DNA of 64,000 nt, from NCBI RefSeq assembly GCF_038896935.1, contig NZ_JBANDC010000007.1, forward strand, positions 1 to 64,000, read 5' to 3'. Both the position numbers and the translations under genes were made by a program. Each line of letters begins with the position of its first letter. Within the stretch, counting starts at the first letter, position 1. Of the stretch, positions 16,171 to 23,361 are shown in pieces. Below the pieces are notes generated by a model. The model ran no database searches. It was not told the origin of the DNA and saw only the letters and a list, made by a program, of their open reading frames with translations. Source of the DNA: Collimonas rhizosphaerae (GTDB taxonomy: Bacteria > Pseudomonadota > Gammaproteobacteria > Burkholderiales > Burkholderiaceae_D).

Positions 16171-16799
16171 TATTTAACTCCTTTTGGTGAACCCGGCACA
16201 GGCATCCTGACCAGGTTGCCGTCTACCTTGCCGCGCACGGGCGCGAGCTCTGAAGGAATCGCCACCTGCGCCTTGCGCACTGCCGCACAAAGCAGGCTGC
16301 GGCCACGCGCCAGCCGCGACATCACTGTGCCGATCGGAACGCCCGCGACGGTCGCAATGTCGCGGTAGCTCATGTCTTCCAACTCGCGCAGGACCAGCAC
16401 CTCGCGATATTCGACCGGCAATAAGCCGAGCGCGCGATGAATCAAGTCCACGTCGTCGCGCCGCACAGCGAGCGTTTCGGGATCGCTGCCGATCTCGTCG
16501 CCCCATCCTGGGAGCCGCTCGTCGTCGTGCAGTCCGTCGTCATAGGGGGTGTCGTCGGCTGCGTCGTTCCGCCTGCGCCATTCGGTAAACCAGGTGTTGC
16601 GAACGATCGCGAGCAGCCATGCGCGCGCGTTGTCGCCATGGAAGCCGTCGAAGAACCGGAAGGCGCGCAGGTACGCATCCTGCACGACATCGTCGGCATC
16701 GCTCGCGCTGCCGGTCAGCCAGCGCGCCAGGTTGTAGGCGGCATCCAGATGCGGCAACGCCAGTTCTTCGAATCGGCGTGACTTGTCGGCCGCGATCAC
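16170..16799 (-). CDS. ECF-family RNA polymerase sigma factor
   Basis: Sigma factor of 209 residues. Region 2 spans about residues 15-80 (AYNLARWLTGSASDADDVVQDAYLRAF...RAWLLAIVRNTWFTEWRRR) and region 4 about 130-185 (LPVEYREVLVLRELEDMSYRDIATVAGVPIGTVMSRLARGR), with an acidic linker. It directs transcription from the GGGAAT-N18-GT(T)ATA sites, by inference; one such site lies upstream of its own gene at 16961-16990, suggesting autoregulation. It is co-expressed with the anti-sigma gene. The 40-residue tail after region 4 is longer than in minimal ECF proteins. Confidence 0.92.
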   Translation of the reverse strand: MIAADKSRRFEELALPHLDAAYNLARWLTGSASDADDVVQDAYLRAFRFFDGFHGDNARAWLLAIVRNTWFTEWRRRNDAADDTPYDDGLHDDERLPGWGDEIGSDPETLAVRRDDVDLIHRALGLLPVEYREVLVLRELEDMSYRDIATVAGVPIGTVMSRLARGRSLLCAAVRKAQVAIPSELAPVRGKVDGNLVRMPVPGSPKGVK

Positions 16800-16960
16800 G
16801 GCGATCTCCCGCTTTCTCCGATTTGCGCCTGGTCTATTTGACGACTACGCCAGCCATATGGGGGTGTCTTGTAATCGTTTCTCATGGGTTCCTCCATTGC
16901 CAGTCCGGTCGGGAGATGCTCGCTGCATCCGAGTGCCGCAAATGCTGACGTTCATACCCC

Positions 16961-16990
16961 TATAACCGTCAGTGACCGGGATTTATTCCC
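16961..16990 (-). promoter_or_regulatory. ECF-type autoregulatory promoter
   Basis: On the minus strand GGGAAT (16990-16985), 18 bases, GTTATA (16966-16961), with the same layout as the other four sites. It points at the sigma factor gene with a leader of about 150 bases, so the sigma/anti-sigma pair would activate itself. Confidence 0.62.
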
Positions 16991-17020
16991 GCGATATTTT
17001 TTGATTGCCGCGGCAAATCC

Positions 17021-17050
17021 GGGAATAAAACGAAGAACGCGACGGTATAC
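17021..17050 (+). promoter_or_regulatory. ECF-type promoter firing toward the lipoprotein gene's 3' end
   Basis: GGGAAT (17021-17026), 18 bases, GTATAC (17045-17050). Transcription would begin near 17057 on the plus strand, antisense to the end of the OmlA-like lipoprotein gene. No clear + strand gene follows, so the product may be an antisense or small RNA, or the site may be fortuitous. Confidence 0.45.
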
Positions 17051-17158
17051 GCGGAAATCCTTCCACCGCTTGTCTCATGGAAACGCATCAAGGCCGCAGT
17101 GGCGCCGTCTGGCTCAGCCGGCTAAGCCAGGGCGGAGCACCCCGAATCACGATCACTT

Positions 17159-17671
17159 TCAATTCTGTTCCTCTTCCGGATCCGGGCCGGCTTGGGTAAG
17201 GCGCAAAATGCCATCCGGATCGAAGTAAAAATGCATCATCGAATACCACACGCCGTCTTGCAGGAAGCGGTAACTCCAGACATGGCGCCGCATGAGCGGG
17301 AAATAGGCGGTTTCGGCGGGTCGCCCAAAATGCACCAGCACGTCCTGCCTGGTCCACTGGCCGATTCTGGCCTGGCCGAATTCCTCGATGGTCAATACCT
17401 GCTTGATGCTGACAACTCGCCCATGCCCGTCGATGTCAGCTGCCCACGTGTATTCGCCGGCAGGTTGGGTTGGATAAAGCCAGCGTGTGGTGCCATCCGG
17501 CAGGTGATAGACCTCGCGCGGAGCGCCGAGCCGCGCTTGGACGTCGGCCTGGCTGGCGCCGGGCGGAATGGATGCCGGCGTGGCACAACCGGCTACCAGC
17601 ATGGCGACGGCGATAGACGCGTAGTGAGCGTTCGACCACCAGTCGTACTTCATGGAGTGGATGGGACTCAT
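17159..17671 (-). CDS. OmlA/SmpA (BamE)-like lipoprotein
   Basis: Lipoprotein of about 170 residues. MSPIHSMKYDWWSNAHYASIAVAMLVAGCAT provides a signal with lipobox LVAGC. The mature part has PPGASQADVQARLGAPREVYHLPDGTTRWLY, the SmpA/OmlA helix-strand pattern, then a second similar unit from about residue 105 (WTRQDVLVHFGRPAETAYFP), so the domain looks duplicated. The start at 17671 is chosen for the GGAGG seven bases upstream; an open upstream extension is unsupported. It follows a 45-residue lipoprotein gene and probably shares its ECF-type promoter at 18095-18124, which links it to an envelope stress response. Confidence 0.75.
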   Translation of the reverse strand: MSPIHSMKYDWWSNAHYASIAVAMLVAGCATPASIPPGASQADVQARLGAPREVYHLPDGTTRWLYPTQPAGEYTWAADIDGHGRVVSIKQVLTIEEFGQARIGQWTRQDVLVHFGRPAETAYFPLMRRHVWSYRFLQDGVWYSMMHFYFDPDGILRLTQAGPDPEEEQN

Positions 17672-17774
17672 GGTTTGCCTCCAGCGAATAGTCATATGAA
17701 TCGGATCGCGGCTGCCAGGGAAAATAACCGGGCAGCCGCCGTCAGGCCGCCTCAACAGGCTGTTGCAGCTCGCG

Positions 17775-17912
17775 TCACTGTCCGGAGTACATGTTGCCCT
17801 GATCTGACGACATGCCCGAGGCAGCATTCATGGGATCAAGCTGTGCGCATCCGGCAGCGGCAAGAGTGAGGAGGGTGACGCCAATGGCGAGAATGGTTTT
17901 TGCGAATTTCAT
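17775..17912 (-). CDS. 45-residue lipoprotein
   Basis: Small gene encoding MKFAKTILAIGVTLLTLAAAGC followed by 23 polar residues ending MYSGQ. It has a textbook lipoprotein signal with lipobox AAAGC. GGAG lies six bases before the ATG at 17912. It is the first gene after the ECF-type promoter at 18095-18124 and lies about 100 bases before the OmlA-like lipoprotein gene. Tiny lipoproteins of this sort are common members of envelope-stress regulons; the function is unknown. Confidence 0.72.
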   Translation of the reverse strand: MKFAKTILAIGVTLLTLAAAGCAQLDPMNAASGMSSDQGNMYSGQ

Positions 17913-18094
17913 GATGATCTCCTATAAGATCGAAATACATGGCAAACCGGGAAAAGCGTTGGTTTGCCAATCAAATGAACACCAGTGTGTTATCTGGTGC
18001 CAGCCGGGGGCGGCACTGCGCCGCAGCGCCTCTTTTGCGCTGTGGGCCTATCCATGTTTCCGGTTCTGGAAACACTGGTGCGTGTCGTCACTTG

Positions 18095-18124
18095 TATAAC
18101 TGCCGGCCGTCGAAAGTTATTCTC
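18095..18124 (-). promoter_or_regulatory. ECF-type promoter for lipoprotein genes
   Basis: On the minus strand GAGAAT (18124-18119; one mismatch to GGGAAT), 18 bases, GTTATA (18100-18095). The predicted start near 18088 leaves a leader of about 176 bases before the 45-residue lipoprotein gene. Confidence 0.5.
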
Positions 18125-18154
18125 GTCATATTTTTCTGCCTGCTCTCCATGGCC

Positions 18155-18184
18155 GGGAATAAAATCAAGCGCGCGCACGTATAC
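18155..18184 (+). promoter_or_regulatory. ECF-type promoter for a predicted small RNA
   Basis: GGGAAT (18155-18160), 18 bases, GTATAC (18179-18184), near-identical to the site at 17021-17050. Transcription would begin near 18191 and meet a strong terminator about 115 bases later. Confidence 0.58.
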
Positions 18185-18190
18185 CGGCGC

Positions 18191-18309
18191 CAGGAATACA
18201 CAGGAATCCAACCAAGCGCGTGATTGTGTGTGGGAAGGAGGGAGGTGCCGGCGCAGCTTGCTGCTATTCAGTGGTCAACCTTGCCTCGATGCCGAAGCAA
18301 GGTTTTTTT
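18191..18309 (+). ncRNA. Predicted ECF-dependent small regulatory RNA, about 118 nt
   Basis: A transcript from the ECF-type promoter at 18155-18184 would end at the Rho-independent terminator at 18277-18309. It contains no open frame with a ribosome site and start codon of useful length. A purine-rich GGAAGGAGGGAGG tract in the middle could pair with pyrimidine-rich sequences or act as seed. Envelope-stress sigma factors in other bacteria (MicA and RybB under sigma-E) make small RNAs that lower porin synthesis; a similar role is an inference by analogy. Ends are approximate. Confidence 0.5.
18277..18309 (+). terminator. Rho-independent terminator
   Basis: AACCTTGC (18277-18284) pairs perfectly with GCAAGGTT (18297-18304), loop of 12 bases, followed by a run of seven T (18303-18309). 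The T run is on the plus strand, yet no plus-strand protein gene lies upstream, which is why a small RNA is proposed. Confidence 0.8.
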
Positions 18310-18349
18310 GTTTGCGCGCTTCGTCAAAACGCGTGACGTCAACGGATGG

Positions 18350-18715
18350 TCACGAGGGGTCGGAATCGAGAAAGACATATAGCGCAGCGATTTTTCCATC
18401 CCGAGCGATGATCACATCCCAGCCCGTGTACTCAGGAGCATCGCCGCGTGGACCGGAACCCCAAGCTATGCGGCCGGCGTTGTGGAGGGCTTGAGGCTTG
18501 CTGTGCGGCGTATATACGAAGTGCGGATGCGTCGCACGCAGTTCGCCCGAGAATTTGTCGAGCGCATCGTGCCCGAGGATAACGCCCATGGGCGTATAGA
18601 TCATGCAGTCCAGGGTATAAAGTTCTTTGATCGCTGCGCGACGACGCACTGCGTCGCCTTCGCCGAAAACCTCCTGGAGGTTGCGAAAAAGCAGTTCATG
18701 GGTACGGTCTTCCAT
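18350..18715 (-). CDS. SnoaL-like (NTF2 fold) protein
   Basis: Small cytosolic protein of 121 residues with the SnoaL/NTF2 pattern: an N-terminal helix (MEDRTHELLFRNLQEVFGEGDAVRRRAAIKELYTLDCMIYTP), then GHDAL and strands HFVYTPHSKPQALHNAGRIAWGSG and GWDVIIARDGKIAALYVFLD. The ATG at 18715 has AAGGAG upstream; the frame is open 41 more residues without support. It is probably in one unit with the GST, DoxX and SDR genes upstream. Such proteins are often isomerases or unassigned; the substrate is unknown. Confidence 0.8.
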   Translation of the reverse strand: MEDRTHELLFRNLQEVFGEGDAVRRRAAIKELYTLDCMIYTPMGVILGHDALDKFSGELRATHPHFVYTPHSKPQALHNAGRIAWGSGPRGDAPEYTGWDVIIARDGKIAALYVFLDSDPS

Positions 18716-18827
18716 AATATTTCTCCTTAAATTTTTGCTGCAGGCCGCTTGCGGCCAGATGGTTTGAAAATTTCTTTGTGCCCATGTCCTGAAGCGGATG
18801 CGCCAGGACGATGTGAATCGCGCCGCG

Positions 18828-19457
18828 CTACTGGGCAAGCGCCAAGGTCTTCGCTATCGCAGCGACGACTGCTGATCGGGTCGAGACTTCGCCATACCAG
18901 CGCCGCACGTTCGGGAACTTGTCCAGCGACGCACCGATTGCCTGATGGCGCCAAATCCATCCGAAATGGGCGATGTCTGCGATGCTGTATTCGCTGCCGG
19001 CGACGTACTCGTGATGTTCGAGGACGTGGTTGAGCACGCCGAGCGCCCGGTCGACCTCCGCAAGTGCGCGCTCCTTGGCTTCAGGTTGCGGTGACTGCAT
19101 CGAAACCAGAAAGGCCTGCAGGAAGGCCGGGCTCAAGCCTGAAGCGTGGAAGAAAAGCTGTTCGAACACCTTTCCGCGACGGGCTCCGTCGCTTGGCAAA
19201 AGTTGTCCGCTCTTCTCCGCGAGGTAGACGAGGATTGCAGCGGACTCGCTGAGTACCACTTTGCCGTCTCCGAACTTCGGGGCACGGTCCACCAGTACAG
19301 GGACCTTTGCGTTGAGATTCATCTCCTTGAACGCAGCGGTTTTCTGTTCGCCTTGGCGCAGGTTGACTGGGACTAGCCGATAGTCGAGTCCCATCTCTTC
19401 CAGCGCGATGGGGACTTTGACGCTGTTTGGCGTCGCGAATGCAAAAACTTCAATCAT
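18828..19457 (-). CDS. Glutathione S-transferase family protein
   Basis: GST of about 209 residues. The N-terminal domain has NLNAKVPVLVDRAP and VVLSESAAILVYLAEKSGQLLP (glutathione site); the C-terminal helical domain contains VAGSEYSIADIAHFGWIWRH. It resembles the YfcG/YghU-like disulfide-bond oxidoreductase group. GGAG seven bases before ATG 19457 decides the start over the one four codons earlier. It lies with SnoaL, DoxX and SDR genes divergent from a LysR gene, suggesting an electrophile or quinone detoxification cluster. Confidence 0.85.
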   Translation of the reverse strand: MIEVFAFATPNSVKVPIALEEMGLDYRLVPVNLRQGEQKTAAFKEMNLNAKVPVLVDRAPKFGDGKVVLSESAAILVYLAEKSGQLLPSDGARRGKVFEQLFFHASGLSPAFLQAFLVSMQSPQPEAKERALAEVDRALGVLNHVLEHHEYVAGSEYSIADIAHFGWIWRHQAIGASLDKFPNVRRWYGEVSTRSAVVAAIAKTLALAQ

Positions 19458-19514
19458 AGTGATCTCCATAAATTGGGGGGCAACGGCACGTATGGCCCGC
19501 CGATTGCAAATGCG

Positions 19515-19952
19515 TCACGACCGACGGCCGTCCAGGCTGATGCGGCCACCGCCAAGGGCAATCACGTGCAACAAGCCGCCGGCCATCGCGACATTCTTGA
19601 AGAAGTGGATGAATTGGTTCTGGTCGGCGAGATGATTGTGGAAGAACAGGGCGGTCGCGAGCGTGAACAGGAACATGACGCCGCCGACGATGCGGGTTTT
19701 GTAACCTAGCAGTAGCGTAACGCCACCGACGATTTCGATGAACGCGGCAACGCCTAACGCGATCGCCGGGAAAGGCAAGCCAACCGATTGGATGTAACCG
19801 ATGGTCATGGCCGGGGCCGCAATCTTCGACAGCCCTGACAGAATGAAGATGATACTGATCATCAGGCGTCCGATGGCCGGAACGATCCCGTTGAGGGCAC
19901 TGGGATTGGATAGAGAAAGGCCTTCTGCCTTTGCGTTAACTTGAGTGTTCAT
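19515..19952 (-). CDS. DoxX-family membrane protein
   Basis: Protein of 145 residues with four TM segments in the DoxX pattern: GRLMISIIFILSGLSKI, ALGVAAFIEIVGGVTLLLGY, IVGGVMFLFTLATALFFHNH and NVAMAGGLLHVIALGGGRISLDGR. DoxX-type proteins are linked to thiosulfate:quinone oxidoreductase and to quinone or thiol redox reactions in the membrane. GGAAA precedes the ATG at 19952. It lies between the GST and SDR genes on the same strand. Confidence 0.88.
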   Translation of the reverse strand: MNTQVNAKAEGLSLSNPSALNGIVPAIGRLMISIIFILSGLSKIAAPAMTIGYIQSVGLPFPAIALGVAAFIEIVGGVTLLLGYKTRIVGGVMFLFTLATALFFHNHLADQNQFIHFFKNVAMAGGLLHVIALGGGRISLDGRRS

Positions 19953-20047
19953 GATTTTTCCTTTGAGGTTGAATTTCCGGGATGATGTTCAAAAAGTGAT
20001 GTGTCAGGCGGCCTGTTCCAACTGGAGACCGGCCACCCGGGGCCTTG

Positions 20048-20803
20048 TTAAACCTGTGCTTGCCCGCCGTCGACGAAGATCTCCGTACCGGCGATGTAGC
20101 TCGAATCGGACGAGGCCAGAAAGGCTGCGACGCTCGCCACTTCTTCGGGGTCGCCTACACGTCCGAGCGGAACTGTGGTCGCCATGTAGTCGAGCAAATC
20201 TTGTTGCTGTGCTGCGTCAGGACCGGCAAGGTCGACCAGGCCGGGCGTCTTGATCGGGCCGGGGCTGATGACGTTGACGCGAATGCCGCGCGACTTGAGG
20301 TCGAGGGTCCAGCTGCGGGCAAAGTTGCGTACTGCGGCCTTTGAGGCACTGTAGACGCTGAATGCCGGCGTCCCCTTGATGCTGACGTTGGAGCTGGTGA
20401 GAATCACCGATGCGCCATCGACCAGCAGCGGGAGCGCCTTCTGGACGGTAAAGAGCACACCCTTCACATTGCGATTGAATGTGTCGTCATATTGCTCTTC
20501 CGTGATGGCGCCCAGGGGCAGCATGGAGCCGCCGCCAGCGTTGACGTACAGTACGTCGATGCGGCCGGCTTCCGCTTTGACGCGTTCGTACAGGTGGTTG
20601 AGATCGGTGAGATTGCTGGAGTCCGCCTGGATGCCAGTGGCCTTCGCCCCGATCACGGCGACTGCCTTGTCGAGTTCTGTTTTGCGCCGGCCGGTAATGA
20701 AAACCTGTGCGCCTTCCATTGCGAAACGCTTGGCCGTGGCCAAGCCGATTCCAGAGCTGCCGCCGGTGACAACGGCAATTTTTCCTTCGAGCTTGCGTGA
20801 CAT
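20048..20803 (-). CDS. Short-chain dehydrogenase/reductase
   Basis: Classical SDR of 251 residues with TGGSSGIGLA (cofactor), YVNAGGG (in place of NNAG), ILTSSNVS (Ser), YSASKAA (Tyr/Lys) and ISPGPIKTPG. FabG-like length and an EIFVDGGQAQV end. AAGGAGAAATTC precedes the ATG at 20803. It is the first gene of the cluster divergent from the LysR at 20909, so it probably defines the regulated promoter. The actual carbonyl substrate is unknown. Confidence 0.88.
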   Translation of the reverse strand: MSRKLEGKIAVVTGGSSGIGLATAKRFAMEGAQVFITGRRKTELDKAVAVIGAKATGIQADSSNLTDLNHLYERVKAEAGRIDVLYVNAGGGSMLPLGAITEEQYDDTFNRNVKGVLFTVQKALPLLVDGASVILTSSNVSIKGTPAFSVYSASKAAVRNFARSWTLDLKSRGIRVNVISPGPIKTPGLVDLAGPDAAQQQDLLDYMATTVPLGRVGDPEEVASVAAFLASSDSSYIAGTEIFVDGGQAQV

Positions 20804-20908
20804 GAATTTCTCCTTGATTGGGGTGGTGTGGTGCTACACGACCAATTTATGGCATCATGGAGATCTTTAAAATAGCAATAATTGAAAATCATCGTTGCAA
20901 ATTTGAAG

Positions 20909-21826
20909 ATGTCAAAACTACCGGATTTTGAAGGCCTTGCCATGTTTGCCAAAGTCGCCGAGGAGGGCTCCTTCGCCGCGGCCGCCGCAGCAATAGGGGT
21001 ATCGGTTGCCACGGTGTCCCGTGCCGTCACGCGCCTTGAGGAGCGGCTGGGCGGGCGCCTGTTCAACCGAACCTCGCGACGGCTTTCGCTGACGGACTAT
21101 GGCCATTCGCTGGCCGAGCGAGCAGGGAAGATGTTCGCGGCGGCCGAGGAGACGGAGGACTTTGCGCGTGAAACCTCGAGCCGCCCCCGTGGGCTCATCA
21201 AGCTGGCGGCGCCGTTGTCATTCGGATCTCGCTGGGTCGCGCCATTGCTGCCTGAGTTCTTTCGGCTCTATCCCGATATTTCGGTAGATCTTCACCTCGG
21301 GGACGCGCACGCCGATCTGATCGGCGACGGATTTGACGCGGCCCTGCGTATCGCCATCATGGAAGACTCGTCGCTTGTCGCGCGTCTCATCGCGCCAGTA
21401 CGCCGATTTGTTGTGGCGTCACCCGCCTACCTGTCAAGATATGGCTATCCCCAGCATCCGCACGATCTCGGAGTGCACCAATGCCTTTCCTACATGAGCA
21501 GGAGCAAGCACGATGTGTGGCGCTTCACCAACCGGAAAAGCGGCGAGGAATGTGCGATCACGCCATCCGGGATGTTACGGGGAACGAGCCTGGAAGCGCT
21601 TGTGCCGGCGGTCCTTGCTGGCATCGCCATTACCGAGCTCCCGGAGTTCGCAGCAGCCCAGTTCCTGCGCGAGAAGCAGCTTGAGGCCATATTGACCGAT
21701 TGGCGCTTACCGGAAGGCGGTCTGTATTTTGTAACTCCCTCGAACCGCGCTCGAGCAGCAAAGATCAGGGTCTTGGCTGATTTTTTCATCTCCAGACTTA
21801 CCGAGGCAGCGTGGCGTGCGGATTAG
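20909..21826 (+). CDS. LysR-family regulator
   Basis: LysR-type regulator of 305 residues. HTH: DFEGLAMFAKVAEEGSFAAAAAAIGVSVATVSRAVTRLEERLGGRLFNRTSRRLSLTDYG. The effector domain begins with LIKLAAPLSFGSRWVAPLLPEF, as in the CrgA/AaeR-like group that responds to aromatics or quinones. ATG at 20909 is chosen; a TTG nine codons earlier keeps the frame open. It is divergent from the SDR/DoxX/GST/SnoaL cluster and probably controls it. It is the last chromosomal gene before the island. Confidence 0.88.
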   Translation: MSKLPDFEGLAMFAKVAEEGSFAAAAAAIGVSVATVSRAVTRLEERLGGRLFNRTSRRLSLTDYGHSLAERAGKMFAAAEETEDFARETSSRPRGLIKLAAPLSFGSRWVAPLLPEFFRLYPDISVDLHLGDAHADLIGDGFDAALRIAIMEDSSLVARLIAPVRRFVVASPAYLSRYGYPQHPHDLGVHQCLSYMSRSKHDVWRFTNRKSGEECAITPSGMLRGTSLEALVPAVLAGIAITELPEFAAAQFLREKQLEAILTDWRLPEGGLYFVTPSNRARAAKIRVLADFFISRLTEAAWRAD

Positions 21827-21938
21827 GTTGCCGTACCTGATATTCGGATATTTCATGTTTTCCTCTGCACGACTATAATTTCGCATAATTTGTATTATGT
21901 AAAACGAGATCCAATGTTATTGATGTTCACTAAGCGCT

Positions 21939-22103
21939 CTAACTCATTGAATTGATTATGTTCTGCATTGGACCCGATTCCCCATTAACCCCAATGTTTG
22001 ACATGTTCATATACGACTCTATCTTCATGAATCTAAAGGCTTTATAGCAGTCGTTCAAATACACGCTTGCAATCAACGAGCTGCCGCCTATTATGGCGGC
22101 CAT
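21939..22103 (-). CDS. Possible 54-residue protein at island edge
   Basis: Frame starting MAAIIGGSSLIASVYLN with AAGGAA eight bases upstream of its ATG. The N-terminus is hydrophobic, the rest polar. It overlaps the start of the first recombinase gene on the other strand. There is no family resemblance. The ribosome site is the only positive sign, so this is a candidate only. The rest of 21827-22092 holds nothing recognisable except a CATAAT/ATTATG inverted repeat near 21885-21900. Confidence 0.25.
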   Translation of the reverse strand: MAAIIGGSSLIASVYLNDCYKAFRFMKIESYMNMSNIGVNGESGPMQNIINSMS

Positions 22104-23361
22104 GAAAATATTTCCTTGTAGATTGTCCGATGGCCGACGCCTTCCCGTACTCTTCAGACTCATTCCGTCTCAGCCTGTCCTAGTTCCATTTCTCTTTGTA
22201 GTACTTAAGCGCCAATACAGGGCCTTCAATACGATCCGAAATGATCTCGTTGCTATTAAAGCATTTTATGAATTTCATTCGCTTCAGAATATAGACGTCG
22301 ATGAAACGCTGATCAATGGACAGCTATCGTTGTTAATGAAGAATCTGGAGCAATTCATAGCTTGGCTTTCGATAGAAAAAAAAGCGAAAAATATCGTAGG
22401 AAGAATTGGAAATAAAAAACTGGGACACCATTACGGAATCGATCCCATAACTAGAGACGGCTATTTAAGGTCACTCAAACTCTTTTTTACCTGGTGCGCT
22501 CAGCGATACATCAACACTGACGCACCGAAGACAGATCTCGAAAATTCGTTTTCATCTTCGCTGTCCTCAATAGCCTCTCGATTTGACAGCCATTTAGTTA
22601 CTCCTGTAACTCGCCAAGTTAATTTTAGAAGCTTATGTGATATTGAAATTGCGGCGATCAGAGAGCTCAGCCATCCGTCGTGCGCGCTCAATCCATTCCG
22701 CAAACAAAATCGACTTCGCAATTGGCTGATTATCGAAACGTTCATTGAAACAGGAATTCGCATCGGCGAATTGCTAATTCTCACGACCAGTTCAGTAAAC
22801 AAAGGGAAAAATCACTATTACGTAAGTGTTATTAATCGGCCAGATGCCGGTGAAGATACTCGCGCTAAAGCCCCCTCTTTGAAGACGAACAAAAGTCAAC
22901 GCACCATCGGCATATCCGAATCACTGTACGACCGAATTCAACAGTACGTGATTCATGAGCGTCGCCCCCGACGCAATAATCTTCCAATGAAACTCAAACA
23001 CGGATATCTCTGGGTAAGTGAACGCGGCAAGCCACTGGCATTAAATAGCGTTGCCAGCATGTTTAGCCGAATAGTGACGGCGATCCAAAGCAAAAATCCA
23101 GATCTCCTGAAATCGGCATCACCTCATTCCTTCCGACATACTTTTGCGGAGCGTTTCCTGGAATATTTGATCGAGGTAAAGGACTTTGATATGGAACGAG
23201 CAAAAGATGAATTACGTACGATATGCGGCTGGTCTGACGCGTCGTCAATGCCTCAATACTATGCTCGTCGATATATACACAATATGGCAAATCTCCATAA
23301 CAAGGACAGAGTCGAAACAGCATGGAAGCGTTTGAGTGAAGCACTCCCCTCTTTCAATTGA
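22093..23361 (+). CDS. Tyrosine recombinase/integrase (first of trio)
   Basis: Site-specific recombinase of 422 residues. Catalytic-domain signs: GIRIGELLIL with the first Arg (about residue 218), KTNKSQRTI with the beta-hairpin Lys, the SPHSFRHTFAERFL box (H-x-x-R), and the GWSDASSMPQYYARRYI box with the Tyr nucleophile. The N-terminal part (residues 30-140) resembles a SAM-like arm-binding domain. A GCCGCC/GGCGGC hairpin covers the ATG at 22093; ATG 22102 is an alternative. It overlaps the next gene, and the four genes to 27422 form one transcription unit. It corresponds to TnpA of Tn554-like elements by position. Confidence 0.88.
   Translation: MAAMKIFPCRLSDGRRLPVLFRLIPSQPVLVPFLFVVLKRQYRAFNTIRNDLVAIKAFYEFHSLQNIDVDETLINGQLSLLMKNLEQFIAWLSIEKKAKNIVGRIGNKKLGHHYGIDPITRDGYLRSLKLFFTWCAQRYINTDAPKTDLENSFSSSLSSIASRFDSHLVTPVTRQVNFRSLCDIEIAAIRELSHPSCALNPFRKQNRLRNWLIIETFIETGIRIGELLILTTSSVNKGKNHYYVSVINRPDAGEDTRAKAPSLKTNKSQRTIGISESLYDRIQQYVIHERRPRRNNLPMKLKHGYLWVSERGKPLALNSVASMFSRIVTAIQSKNPDLLKSASPHSFRHTFAERFLEYLIEVKDFDMERAKDELRTICGWSDASSMPQYYARRYIHNMANLHNKDRVETAWKRLSEALPSFN

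Larger units (their letters stand above)
16800..17158. other. Intergenic control region of the ECF locus
   Basis: No convincing protein gene. Two ECF-type promoter sites point outward in opposite directions (minus at 16961-16990, plus at 17021-17050); their -35 ends give the visible inverted repeat TTTATTCCCG/CGGGAATAAA. A CTGGCT/AGCCAG hairpin with paired inner bases lies at about 17110-17131 near the end of the lipoprotein gene. A 40-codon frame at 17077 on the plus strand lacks support. Confidence 0.55.
17913..18349. other. Intergenic region with divergent ECF promoters and an RNA terminator
   Basis: No convincing protein gene on either strand. It holds the minus-strand ECF-type site at 18095-18124 (toward the small lipoprotein) and the plus-strand site at 18155-18184. 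A Rho-independent terminator lies at 18277-18309 on the plus strand. ACCAGTGTG...CACTGGTG sequences around 17980-18080 can also pair. Confidence 0.55.

Noticed and set aside
17077..17199. 40-codon plus-strand frame after the ECF-type promoter at 17021
   Set aside because: No ribosome site and it is antisense to the lipoprotein gene's end; a non-coding transcript is more likely if anything is made.
21827..22092. tRNA-type attachment site at the island's left end
   Set aside because: No tRNA cloverleaf or partial tRNA was found here or near 39300, and no matching direct repeats were seen.
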